A DNA stretch of 64,000 nucleotides from positions 310,001 to 374,000 of the forward strand of contig NZ_JADPKT010000007.1 in assembly GCF_023074075.1 (NCBI RefSeq), given 5' to 3'. The translations under genes were made by a program, and so were the position numbers. The notes beneath the pieces were generated by a model. The model did no database searches and had not been told where the DNA came from. It saw only the letters and a list, made by a program, of their open reading frames with translations. Within the stretch, counting starts at the first letter, position 1, and the number at the start of each line of letters is the position of its first letter. Source of the stretch: Bradyrhizobium sp. 138. Its GTDB lineage: Bacteria; Pseudomonadota; Alphaproteobacteria; Rhizobiales; Xanthobacteraceae. Positions 52,493-60,286 of the stretch are shown in pieces.

Positions 52493-52933
52493 TCAGTAGC
52501 AGCGCATGATGTTGACGGTGTGCTCGCTGCCGCCGCGGCCGGGAACCGTCACCCGCTCGGTCGGGCAGCTCGGCACATAGGGCCGGTCGGACGGCACGAC
52601 GTTCGGCGGGAAGCGATGCGTCCAGTCCCAGGGAACGTCATACGTGTAGGTGTAGCGCACGTCGGTGGAGACCGGCTGGTTCGTGTCGACGAAGGGCTGG
52701 CTGTAGCCGGCGCCGTCGTAGAAGAACCCGCCACCGCCGGGCCAATAGACCCAGGGATTGCTGCGCCGATGGAACCTGGCGCCGATCGGGGCACGCGCCA
52801 TTGCGCCGGACGGGCCAGCCGTCACCCCATGCGGCGCAGCGCCGCCGGCTCTGGCAAAACTGTCACCGGGGGTAAGGAGCAGCGCGGCCGCGCTGAGTGA
52901 GGCGAGCAAGGCCCCGTGCATTCTATAGGTCAT
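52493..52933 (-). CDS. secreted conserved hypothetical protein (146 aa)
   Basis: From ATG 52933, a signal peptide MTYRMHGALLASLSAAALL ending in GDSFARAGG, then a Gly/Tyr/Pro-rich mature part with WVYWPGGGGFFYDGAGYSQPFVD and RYTYTYDVPWDWTHRFPPN. The C-terminus has two Cys (VPSCPTE, NIMRCY) that could form a disulfide. Probably periplasmic or surface-located. It sits just downstream of the curlin-repeat operon in the same direction but 313 bp away. No curlin repeats, so it is listed as separate. Confidence 0.7.
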   Translation of the reverse strand: MTYRMHGALLASLSAAALLLTPGDSFARAGGAAPHGVTAGPSGAMARAPIGARFHRRSNPWVYWPGGGGFFYDGAGYSQPFVDTNQPVSTDVRYTYTYDVPWDWTHRFPPNVVPSDRPYVPSCPTERVTVPGRGGSEHTVNIMRCY

Positions 52934-53246
52934 GATACGCACCAACTCGTTTGGCAGGCGATAGCGGCTCCCCGCAGCTACGCTAGGCCGGGCCGTCGCC
53001 CACCCGCAAACGTATAATTAATTATTGGTTAAGACACGGGATTAAGGGCGGGGATAGCTGCGGCAAGACGCCCGGAATTCCCGGCTGATGGGCATTTCGT
53101 TCCGAAAACGCACCACCCCGAGCTCGACGCAGGGCGATGTCGGCCCCCGAGGGCAACAACAACGGAACGCTGACCGGCATCTATCGCTGGTGAGGCCGCT
53201 CGGCGTGAGACCCATCGTGCGAAAGCGGACGATGGGCCTTCGCGCG
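52934..53246. other. gap between the secreted protein and the curlin-type operon
   Basis: No gene seen. An AT-rich stretch (ACGTATAATTAATTATTGG around 53010) is the likely promoter for the minus-strand gene at 52933. No hairpin terminator was recognised after the curlin operon. Confidence 0.45.
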
Positions 53247-53540
53247 TCAACGGCCCTGCTGCTTGCGCAGCCAGTCGAGCATGTCCTGCGAGTTGCCGGT
53301 GCCTTGTCCGGTGCCTTGCGTCACGATCGCAGTGTTGCCGCCGCTGCGGCGATAGACCGTCGTGCGCCCGGGTTCCTTTTCGATCTTGACCTCGGCCTGC
53401 GCCGGATCGCCGCTCTGCGTGATCACCGACGTGCCGTTCTCGTCCTGGACCATCGTGGTGTGACCGTCGCCGGCTCCGGCCGGCGCCGCCGCAACCACGC
53501 TCATGAGTCCTATTCCGGATGCGAGCAGGAGCAACCTCAT
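53247..53540 (-). CDS. small secreted protein of the curlin-type operon (97 aa)
   Basis: Signal peptide MRLLLLASGIGLMSVVAAA with cleavage near APAGAGDG. The mature part is only ~73 aa: MVQDENGTSVITQSGDPAQAEVKIEKEPGRTTVYRRSGGNTAIVTQGTGQG. Two short motifs (TSVITQSG and NTAIVTQG) resemble single curlin half-repeats, but there is no repeat array. Last gene of the operon, 12 bp after the curlin-like gene 53553. It could be a minor subunit or a chaperone/inhibitor in the position that CsgC-type proteins hold elsewhere. That role is inference. Confidence 0.75.
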   Translation of the reverse strand: MRLLLLASGIGLMSVVAAAPAGAGDGHTTMVQDENGTSVITQSGDPAQAEVKIEKEPGRTTVYRRSGGNTAIVTQGTGQGTGNSQDMLDWLRKQQGR

Positions 53541-53552
53541 GTCACACCTCCA

Positions 53553-54026
53553 TCATCGGCTGAACTGAAAGATCGCCAGCCAGTTGAAACGCCCGAACTG
53601 CCTCACGGCTCCCGTATTCATGTCTCCGATCTGGAGCAGGAGCGCGTTGGTGGAATTGCCGATCTGGGTGATGTCGGCGGTGTTGCTCACACCGGATTGA
53701 CCGATGATCGCATTGGTGGTGCCGCCCACCTGGAACACATTGGCATAATTGCGCGTGCCGTTCTGGATGATGGTCGCGTCCGCCGTCCCGGTGCCGCCGA
53801 TCTGGATCACCCGCGCGATATTGATGCGGCTGTTCTCCTCGATCGTGACGGGCTGGACGTCGTTACCGAACTGCACGACCGTTTCGACACTCACATTCCC
53901 TTTCGTCACGCTGCGCTGGACCGACCCGGCGCTCGCCTGCGTGGCCGCGTCGATGGCGGCGACCAACACCGCCCCGGCCATTGCGTGAATCGAGACACGC
54001 CGCAAGATCTGTCCGCCGCATCGCAT
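53553..54026 (-). CDS. curlin-repeat protein, possible CsgB-like nucleator
   Basis: 157 aa from ATG 54026. Weak N-terminal signal (MAGAVLVAAIDAATQASAG region). The mature part is a series of ~22-residue units with Q-x-G and N-x-A/T-x-x-x-Q spacing: ARVIQIGGTGTADATIIQ, NGTRNYANVFQVGGTTNAIIGQ, SGVSNTADITQIGNSTNALLLQ, IGDMNTGAVRQFGRFNWLAIFQFSR. The ladder of Gln and Asn is the curlin beta-helix signature. The last unit deviates and ends in charged/aromatic residues, as CsgB's last repeat does. It is thus a candidate membrane-anchored nucleator. Confidence 0.8.
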   Translation of the reverse strand: MRCGGQILRRVSIHAMAGAVLVAAIDAATQASAGSVQRSVTKGNVSVETVVQFGNDVQPVTIEENSRINIARVIQIGGTGTADATIIQNGTRNYANVFQVGGTTNAIIGQSGVSNTADITQIGNSTNALLLQIGDMNTGAVRQFGRFNWLAIFQFSR

Positions 54027-54071
54027 CGCGCTTCCCCGTTCGTTGTCGATACCGGCGAGCTCGCCCGCCTG

Positions 54072-54482
54072 TTACGGGCCGGTCTGGACGATCGTCGACG
54101 CGTTGATCGTGCCGAATTGCGCCACGGTGCCCGCATTCATCGTGCCGAGCTGGGATATCAGGCTGGTCGCCGACTGGCCGGTCTGACCGACGAAGGCCAG
54201 ATTGTTCGTTCCGGCCTGCCCGATCGATGCGGAATTCGTCCCGCCGAATTGCAGAACGCCCGTGGCATTGTTGGTGCCGTTCTGCGTCACGGTCGCACTG
54301 GTGCTGCCGCCGATCAGGAACACGCCCGCCATGTTGAGCTGACTGTTCTGATTGAGCACGACCGGCGGCCCGCCGACCGAGACGATGGTCTTGATGTCGG
54401 CGGTCTGGGCGCCGGCCGGTCCGGCGCCCACCGAGCACAGAGCGAGCACGACGGCGCCCGCGCATCCCAAATGATGTTTCAT
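54072..54482 (-). CDS. curlin-repeat amyloid subunit-like protein
   Basis: 136 aa from ATG 54482. Signal peptide MKHHLGCAGAVVLALCSVG with cleavage after GPAGAQ. Repeat units: LNMAGVFLIGGSTSATVTQ, NGTNNATGVLQFGGTNSASIGQ, AGTNNLAFVGQTGQSATSLISQ, LGTMNAGTVAQFGTINASTIVQTGP. Each has Q-x-G-x-x-N and a Gln at the end, as in CsgA. No Cys in the mature part. Low charge, rich in Gly, Thr, Asn and Gln. Second gene of the tight operon 54901-53247. Expected to be exported and to polymerise outside the cell (family inference). Confidence 0.82.
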   Translation of the reverse strand: MKHHLGCAGAVVLALCSVGAGPAGAQTADIKTIVSVGGPPVVLNQNSQLNMAGVFLIGGSTSATVTQNGTNNATGVLQFGGTNSASIGQAGTNNLAFVGQTGQSATSLISQLGTMNAGTVAQFGTINASTIVQTGP

Positions 54483-54508
54483 GACATGCCTCGCCACTTC
54501 AGATCCGC

Positions 54509-54901
54509 TCACGGAGCCTGCTGGATGATCGTCGAGCCGTTCAGGATTCCGAGCTGTCCGACGCCGGCCGCGTTGTTGGCGCCGATCTGCCCGATCAGGC
54601 TCGAATTGAAGCCGCCGACCTGGCCGGCCAGCGCGGTGTTGGTCGCCGTCGCCGTCGTGCCGCCCTGCCCGATCACCGAATTGTTGACGGTCAGGAGCGA
54701 GCCCGTCTGCAGGGTGGTCGCGCTATTGGTGGCGCCGAACTGCATCGTGGTGGCGTTGTTGCTGGTGCCGCCGCTTTGCGAAATGAACGACGTGTTGGTC
54801 GTTCCGAATTGCAGCACGCTGGCGCTGTTGCCGGCCTGTGCATCGGCGGCCGCCAGCGCGCCGAACGCTGCAACCGTTGCAATGAAATAGGTGATCCGCA
54901 T
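54509..54901 (-). CDS. curlin-repeat amyloid subunit-like protein
   Basis: 130 aa. Signal peptide MRITYFIATVAAFGALAAA with cleavage after DAQA. Mature units: SASVLQFGTTNTSFISQSGGTSNNATTMQFGATNSATTLQ, VNNSVIGQGGTTATATNTALAGQ, VGGFNSSLIGQIGANNAAGVGQ, LGILNGSTIIQQAP. The terminal N-x-S-T-I-x-Q motif is shared with the neighbours at 54072 and 55023. First gene of the operon, 26 bp before the next. A separate promoter is possible in the 121-bp gap to the gene at 55023. Confidence 0.83.
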   Translation of the reverse strand: MRITYFIATVAAFGALAAADAQAGNSASVLQFGTTNTSFISQSGGTSNNATTMQFGATNSATTLQTGSLLTVNNSVIGQGGTTATATNTALAGQVGGFNSSLIGQIGANNAAGVGQLGILNGSTIIQQAP

Positions 54902-55022
54902 GTCATTTCCTCCGCGAGAATAGGCGGGCTATCGCAATTGATCGGCCGGCCGGATTGCGGTGCATTCGAGAATGGTCCGGACGCACCGCAACTGGATGCG
55001 TCCGGCCAAACGGTTGCGTGGT

Positions 55023-55424
55023 TCAGTGCGCCGTCTGCGTGACGGTGCTGCCGTTGGTGCCGAACACGCTGAGCTGGCCGACGCCGGCGGCGTTGTTCTG
55101 CAGCGCGGCAGGCCCGAACGAGTCCTGGGTGATCGAGCTGCCGTTGTTGCCGAACGCCACCTGGCCGGTGGTCGCCGAGTTCTGCACGCCGATCTGGTTC
55201 ACCGTGCTGCCGTTGTTGAGCGAGGCCGAGCTGGTGCCCTGCATCGTTGTCGCACTGTTCACGATGCCGAGCTGGCTGGTCGAGGAAGTGTCGTTGGTGA
55301 GGCCCTGCTGCGAAACGCTCGAGCCGTTCACGATGCCGACCTGCACCGTGGTCGCGGTGTTGGCGGCTTGCGCGGCGGAGGACAGGGCGAACAATGCGAC
55401 GGAAGCAAAAAACAATTTACGCAT
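55023..55424 (-). CDS. curlin-repeat amyloid subunit-like protein, first of the locus
   Basis: 133 aa from ATG 55424 with AGGGA 6 nt upstream. Signal peptide MRKLFFASVALFALSSAAQA. The mature part has TTVQVGIVNGSSVSQ, TSSTSQLGIVNSATTMQ, STVNQIGVQNSATTGQ, GNNGSSITQ and AGVGQLSVFGTNGSTVTQ. These are curlin-type Q-x-G-x-x-N-x-x-x-x-x-Q spacings, less regular than in the next gene. Its leader carries an inverted repeat that can hide the ribosome site (55427-55501). It probably encodes the regulated major subunit. A FixJ-type regulator lies directly upstream in the same direction. Confidence 0.83.
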   Translation of the reverse strand: MRKLFFASVALFALSSAAQAANTATTVQVGIVNGSSVSQQGLTNDTSSTSQLGIVNSATTMQGTSSASLNNGSTVNQIGVQNSATTGQVAFGNNGSSITQDSFGPAALQNNAAGVGQLSVFGTNGSTVTQTAH

Positions 55425-55426
55425 GG

Positions 55427-55501
55427 AGTATCCCTTTCTGGCCAAGTTGTCTGACTGGGTTCTGATGCCGTCTTGGAAGAGGCCGACATCGTAGGGATAC
55501 T
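55427..55501 (-). promoter_or_regulatory. leader inverted repeat covering the Shine-Dalgarno of the first curlin gene
   Basis: In the minus-strand transcript AGUAUCCCU (55501-55493) is a perfect complement of AGGGAUACU (55435-55427). The latter contains the ribosome site and ends two bases before the AUG. The 57-nt loop has an inner CCAAG/CUUGG pair. Pairing would block translation. Release could be caused by temperature, an sRNA or a protein. Confidence 0.5.
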
Positions 55502-55603
55502 GTGAACCGATCGTGGCCTGCGCGACAGACTGCAGTTCATGCTAATCGGTACGGACTAGACGCCTGCGCGAAATGTCGGCACGTGGAAGCGCAAGAGCTG
55601 CTT

Positions 55604-56251
55604 CTAGCCCATGCCGGCGCGCGTCGTCTCCGCCTCGCGCCCCATGCTGTCGATCAGCCGCACCACTTCGATTGGTGTACGCAGCTCCAGCTTTCGCATC
55701 ATCCTGGCGCGATGGACCTTCGCCGTCACCTCGCTCACGCCGAGCCGCGCCGCGATCTGCTTGGCGACGAGCCCTTCGGCCATCAGCAGCATGATCTCGC
55801 GCTCTCGCGCCGTCAGCGTCTCGACGCGCTGGCGGGCTTCACGCACGGTATCTTCGCGTTCAAGGCGCCTGCGATCGCGCTCGATGCCATGCCTGATGGC
55901 ATCGAGGATCTCCTGCTCGCGAAAGGGTTTTGGCAGAAACTCGACCGCGCCGCGCTTCATGGCTTCGACCGAGACGCGAACGTCGGAATGGCCGCTGATG
56001 AAGACGATCGGAATCGGCACGCCGGTCTCGGCGAGCCGGCGCTGAAGCTCGAGGCCGGTCGGCGACGTGCCGGGAAAGCGGACATCGAGCACGAGGCACG
56101 ACGGCCCGGGCGAAATATTCTGCGCGAGGAATTCTTCCGTCGAGGCGAACAGCTTCACCTGGTGTCCGGTCTCCTCGCAGAGACTTCCGATCGCAGTTCG
56201 AATCTGAATCTCGTCGTCAACGATATAAACTATGGCTTGACCTGAACTCAT
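55604..56251 (-). CDS. FixJ/LuxR-type response regulator upstream of the curlin-repeat genes
   Basis: 215 aa from ATG 56251 (MSSGQAIVYIVDDEIQIR). Receiver with acidic DDE, CLVLDVRFPGTSPTGLELQRRL (phospho-Asp), FISGHSD (Ser/Thr), FLPKPF (Lys). LuxR HTH: LTAREREIMLLMAEGLVAKQIAARLGVSEVTAKVHRARMMRKLELRTPIEVVRL. FixJ/TodT-like class. No histidine kinase is adjacent. Its position 180 bp ahead of the first curlin-repeat gene, in the same direction, makes it the candidate functional analogue of CsgD. A longer start is possible but would pass through a poor N-terminus. Confidence 0.9.
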   Translation of the reverse strand: MSSGQAIVYIVDDEIQIRTAIGSLCEETGHQVKLFASTEEFLAQNISPGPSCLVLDVRFPGTSPTGLELQRRLAETGVPIPIVFISGHSDVRVSVEAMKRGAVEFLPKPFREQEILDAIRHGIERDRRRLEREDTVREARQRVETLTAREREIMLLMAEGLVAKQIAARLGVSEVTAKVHRARMMRKLELRTPIEVVRLIDSMGREAETTRAGMG

Positions 56252-56862
56252 GGCAACGGACTCCCCGGCTTGGGGCTCGATGAGAAAGCAAAGAGCCATC
56301 CATTCTTCCTGCAAGCGAAAACAATGTGCTTGGATGAATTCGCGGGGATCGGGCGAAGCGCTTCGGTCCACCGGTTCGACGTCTTAGGGCTAACACGTGC
56401 TCGTGACGAGTGAAGGCGTTCACATATCGGGCTTCGTGATTGGAAGGAATTGCGCGCGCCGCCGTCCGCATCGCGGCAGCGCGCGATCGCGAGAATGTGG
56501 CAATCCGGTGTCGTGCAGTCCGGTATCTTGAAAGCGGTATCGCCAGCTGCGTCATGCATCGCCACTCATGTGCCGATCTGAACGCCGCGCACCGTCCGCT
56601 TCGCCAGAGCAGACGGGACGTTCAGTCAGCTAGTCGAGTTCGATACCGCGCGCGTCATATCGATACGCTTGGTATGCATTTCGAGCAAATCACGAAAAGT
56701 AGCACGTCACCGGCTTTACTACTGGATGATGAGGCGCACCCGACCGTCGCCCCGGCAGCGGCGACACATTGACGATCGATATCGCTTTGGGGGATTTACA
56801 ACCATAGCGTGATCTTTTTCCGTGCCGCCAGCGAAGCCATTTCAAAGAGGCGGGTTTTTGAT
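56252..56862. other. 611-bp divergent control region
   Basis: Lies between the FixJ-type regulator and the MacA-like gene. No convincing gene. It contains two related 12-mers TCCGGTGTCGTG (56504) and TCCGGTATCTTG (56519) in direct order, which may be regulator sites. It is unusually long for this region and somewhat richer in AT toward the MacA side. Confidence 0.45.
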
Positions 56863-58293
56863 ATGCGATTTGTACCTTTTATTGCCTTGCTCGGAACTGC
56901 ATGCAGCATCGCCGCAATCTACACCGCGGGACCCGCAATCATCGCCGGCGCGGCCGGGAGCGCTGCGGACAGGGCGTCGCACGCCCTGGAGTCGACCAGG
57001 CGCCTGCTCGTGCCCACTGGGCGAGACGCCCCGACCTTCGGGTCGGATGCGCCGATGTTCCGCTATGCCTCGATCCAGCGTGGCAGCATCGAGCAGACCG
57101 TCACCGTCACTGGTGCCCTGCAGCCGGTCAAGACGATCGAGGTCGGCTCCCAATTGTCCGGGCAGCTCGCCCGGGTCTATGTCGATTTCAACGACACGGT
57201 CACGCGGGATCAGCCGCTCGCCTTGATTGATCCGCGCAGCTTCGCCGCCAAGGTTGACGAAGCCAGGGCTTCGCTGGCCGTCGCCAACTCCCTGGTTGAC
57301 ATCGCCAGGGCGAAGCTCGATCGCGCCAGGATCGACCTGCAAAATGCCAGGGGCAGCCGGGACGTGCTCGTTGCCAAGCTCGAAAGCGCGCAGGCGGTCA
57401 AGTCTTCGGCGCAGAAGACCCTGCAACGGAAGCTGGCGCTGCAGTCGCAGAACGTCGTGGCGACGACGGCGGTCGACGACGCGCAGACGGAGTTCACCGC
57501 ACGCCTCGCCCAGGAGCGCGAAGCCGAGGTCCTGATGTCCCTCAACTCCTATTCGGTGGAGGGCGCGCAGGCCGACGTCCGCCGGATCGAGGCAGAGCTG
57601 CAGCAGGCACGCATGGCCGTGCCGGAGAAGGCGGCCGTTCTCGCCGCGGCGCAGGCCGATCTCGACCGCACCGTGATCCGCTCTCCGATCGATGGCGTGG
57701 TCGTCGGCAGGTTCGTCAACGAGGGCCAGACGCTCGCGGTGGGCTTGGAATCGCGCACCACCTTCGTGGTGGCGCATCGCCTCGAGGACATGGAGATCCA
57801 TGCGCAGGTCGACGAAGCCGATATCGGCCGCATCGCGCCGAACCAGCGCGCGCATTTCACCGTGGATGCCTACCCGGACCGCCGCTTCCAGGCGGTGGTG
57901 CGGCAGGTGCGCAAGGCGCCGCAGAACCAGCAGCACGTCGTCACCTACACCGTGGTGCTGGCGACCTCCAACCTGGACGGTGCGCTGCTGCCGGGCATGA
58001 CCGCCCTGGTCAAGATCGTGATCGAGCGCCAGGACGACGTCCTGAAGGTGCCGCTCGCCGCACTGCGCTTCCAGCCCTCCGGCACGCGTCCGGTCTCAGG
58101 CAGCGCGCACAGCGGGGTGTGGGTGCGCACCGCGAGCGGCGCGCTCCAGCGCATTGCCGTGACGGTCGGCGCAGCCGGCATCGAGCAAGTCGCACTCAAG
58201 AGCGGAGATCTCGACGAGGGCAGCCAGGTCGCCGTCGGCCAGGCGATCCGTCCGGCCGGCTTTGAATTTCTCGGAATCAGGTTCGGATCATGA
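56863..58293 (+). CDS. MacA-like periplasmic adaptor (membrane fusion protein)
   Basis: 476 aa from ATG 56863. An N-terminal anchor/signal (MRFVPFIALLGTACSIAAIY) is followed by FRYASIQRGSIEQTVTVTGALQPVKTIEVGSQLSGQLARVYVDFNDTV, the split biotinyl-lipoyl domain. A long coiled-coil hairpin spans residues about 135-275 (ASLAVANSLVDIARAKLDRARIDLQ...). DRTVIRSPIDGVVVGRFVNEGQTLAVG is the second lipoyl half, and a beta-barrel domain follows. It bridges a MacB-type transporter to a TolC-like channel not found here. The next gene starts 4 bp inside its end. Confidence 0.9.
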   Translation: MRFVPFIALLGTACSIAAIYTAGPAIIAGAAGSAADRASHALESTRRLLVPTGRDAPTFGSDAPMFRYASIQRGSIEQTVTVTGALQPVKTIEVGSQLSGQLARVYVDFNDTVTRDQPLALIDPRSFAAKVDEARASLAVANSLVDIARAKLDRARIDLQNARGSRDVLVAKLESAQAVKSSAQKTLQRKLALQSQNVVATTAVDDAQTEFTARLAQEREAEVLMSLNSYSVEGAQADVRRIEAELQQARMAVPEKAAVLAAAQADLDRTVIRSPIDGVVVGRFVNEGQTLAVGLESRTTFVVAHRLEDMEIHAQVDEADIGRIAPNQRAHFTVDAYPDRRFQAVVRQVRKAPQNQQHVVTYTVVLATSNLDGALLPGMTALVKIVIERQDDVLKVPLAALRFQPSGTRPVSGSAHSGVWVRTASGALQRIAVTVGAAGIEQVALKSGDLDEGSQVAVGQAIRPAGFEFLGIRFGS

Positions 58294-59015
58294 CCGCCTC
58301 CCCGCCCCTCATCAGCCTGCAATCGGTCACCAGGACCTATCGCACCGACGGGATCGCGGTGACTGCGGTGCGCAACGTCAGTTTCGAGATCGCGCAAGGC
58401 GAGATCGTCGCCGTGATGGGACCGTCCGGCTCCGGCAAATCGACATTGATGAACATGATCGGGCTGCTCGACCTGCCGAACGAGGGCGCCGTCTACCTCC
58501 AGGGCGCCGACGTCGCCGGCCTGTCGGAAGATCGCCGGTCGTCCTTGCGTGCCCGCAGCATCGGCTTCGTGTTCCAGTCCTACAATCTGCTCGCCCGCCA
58601 CAACGCGATCGAGAACGTGGCGCTGCCACTTGTCTATTGCGGCATCGCTCGCAAGGAACGTCTGGCGCGCGCCGAAGCGAGCCTTCTGTCCGTCGGCATG
58701 CTGCACCGGGCCCATCACTTCCCGCGGCAGCTCTCCGGCGGCGAGCAGCAGCGCGTCGCGATCGCGCGCGCACTGATCGCCTCTCCGCTGATCGTGCTCG
58801 CGGACGAGCCGACCGGCGCGCTCGACAGCCGCACCGGCGCCGAGATCCTGGCCCTGTTCGCCGCGCTGAACCGGACCGGCCAGACCATCGTGATGATCAC
58901 GCATGATCCCGGCATCGCGACGCAGTGCCGCCGCACCATCCGCCTGCATGACGGCGAGCTCGTCAGCGACGAGACTCTGGTTCCGATCCTGCCGAAACGG
59001 AGCGCCGTGTCATGA
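58290..59015 (+). CDS. MacB-type ABC transporter ATP-binding protein
   Basis: 241 aa. Walker A GPSGSGKSTLMNMIGLLD (about residues 40-57), Q-loop FVFQSYNLLARHNAIENVALPL, signature LSGGEQQRVAIARALI, Walker B LIVLADEPTGALDSRTG, and H-loop MITHDPGIA. This is the LolD/MacB ATPase class. In E. coli MacB the ATPase and permease are fused; here they are separate genes overlapping by 4 bp with both neighbours. Powers transport of substrates from the periplasm outwards. Confidence 0.94.
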   Translation: MTASPPLISLQSVTRTYRTDGIAVTAVRNVSFEIAQGEIVAVMGPSGSGKSTLMNMIGLLDLPNEGAVYLQGADVAGLSEDRRSSLRARSIGFVFQSYNLLARHNAIENVALPLVYCGIARKERLARAEASLLSVGMLHRAHHFPRQLSGGEQQRVAIARALIASPLIVLADEPTGALDSRTGAEILALFAALNRTGQTIVMITHDPGIATQCRRTIRLHDGELVSDETLVPILPKRSAVS

Positions 59016-60235
59016 CGATGCTCCAGGGCTTCCAGATCGCGCTGCACGCCTTGCGCCTCAATCCGCTGCGCAGCTTCCTCACCATGCTGGGCATCGTGAT
59101 CGGCGTCGCCTCCATCGTCACCGTGTTTGCGATCGGAGCCGGCGCGCAGCTTCGGCTGCAGGAGCAGATCCGCTCGATCGGCGCCAACGTGCTGATGATC
59201 ACCCCCGGCGCGGTCTATCAGGGCGGCGTGCGTCTCAAGGACGGCAGCAAGCTGACGATGACCGAGAGTGACGTGCAGGCCATCCTCGAGCAGATTCCGG
59301 AGATCCAGGCGGCGGCCGGCTCGATCGCCGGAACGGCGCAGGTGATCCACGAGGGCAAGAACTGGAATACGACGATCAACGGCACGACGACGGGGCATTT
59401 CATGGTGCGCGACTGGCAGCTTGCGAGCGGGCGCTATTTCTCCGGCTCCGAGGAGGCCGGCGCCGGCAAGGTCGTGATCCTCGGCAGCACGGTCGCGCGC
59501 GAGCTGTTCGCGCCCGGCGACGATCCGATCGGCGCACAGATCCGGATCATGAAGGTGCCGCTCGAAGTGGTCGGCGTGCTCGATCGCAAGGGACCCGCGC
59601 AGGACGACGTCGCCTTCGTGCCGCTCGCCACCGCCAAGCTGCGCTTTCTCGGCAGCGCCAGCAACATCAACCGGGATTCGGTTGCCTATATCATCGCCAA
59701 GGTGGCGGGCGACGGACAGATGGCGGGGGCGCGATCGGAGATCGAGAACCTACTGCGGCAGCGCCACCGCATCCCCGCCGGCCAGGAGGACGACTTCAAG
59801 GTCCAGGATCCGGCCGCCGCGATGGAAGCGCAGCAGGGCGCGATCCGCACCGTCGCGCTGCTGCTCGTCGCCATCGCCTCGGTCTCGCTGCTGGTCGGCG
59901 GCATCAGCATCATGAATGTGATGATCGTCTCGGTCACCGAGCGCACGCGCGAGATCGGAATTCGCCGGGCGCTCGGCGGGCGGATGCGCGATATCCGCCT
60001 TCAGTTTCTCTGCGAGGCCCTCGTGCTCTGCCTGCTCGGCGGCGCCATCGGCGTCGCCGGCGGCGTCACGCTCTCGATGACGGTCGCCCGTATGGCCGGA
60101 TGGGTCACCTCGATCGACGGTCAGGCGATCGGCCTCGCCCTCGCCTTCTCGATCGCCACCGGCCTCATCTTCGGTTTCTATCCCGCTCACAAGGCATCCA
60201 AGCTCAGCCCGATCGAGGCGCTCAAGACGGAGTGA
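59012..60235 (+). CDS. MacB/FtsX-type ABC transporter permease
   Basis: 407 aa. TM1 at about 20-45 (LTMLGIVIGVASIVTVFAIGAGAQLRLQEQI), a large periplasmic domain (residues 50-280) and three C-terminal TM helices (VALLLVAIASVSLLVGGISIMNVMIVSVTERTREIGIRRALGGR; LVLCLLGGAIGVAGGVTL; IGLALAFSIATGLIFGFYPAHKASKLSPIEALK). The ending is typical for MacB. MacAB systems export macrolides, siderophores, lipopeptides or protein toxins. The location beside the curlin-repeat locus suggests a linked export or envelope function, unproven. Confidence 0.94.
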   Translation: MTMLQGFQIALHALRLNPLRSFLTMLGIVIGVASIVTVFAIGAGAQLRLQEQIRSIGANVLMITPGAVYQGGVRLKDGSKLTMTESDVQAILEQIPEIQAAAGSIAGTAQVIHEGKNWNTTINGTTTGHFMVRDWQLASGRYFSGSEEAGAGKVVILGSTVARELFAPGDDPIGAQIRIMKVPLEVVGVLDRKGPAQDDVAFVPLATAKLRFLGSASNINRDSVAYIIAKVAGDGQMAGARSEIENLLRQRHRIPAGQEDDFKVQDPAAAMEAQQGAIRTVALLLVAIASVSLLVGGISIMNVMIVSVTERTREIGIRRALGGRMRDIRLQFLCEALVLCLLGGAIGVAGGVTLSMTVARMAGWVTSIDGQAIGLALAFSIATGLIFGFYPAHKASKLSPIEALKTE

Positions 60236-60286
60236 GAAGATGTTCGAGGCGGCCAAGTCAGCCCGAAGACCAGGGAGGAGCCCATC

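Noticed and set aside
53088..54890. A 600-codon plus-strand frame across the curlin-type operon
   Set aside because: Antisense to five secreted proteins with consistent signal peptides and repeats. Its own residues are a mixture without domain character.
56248..56565. A 105-codon minus-strand frame beyond the FixJ-type regulator
   Set aside because: It overlaps the regulator start in another frame, has an irregular composition and no ribosome site.
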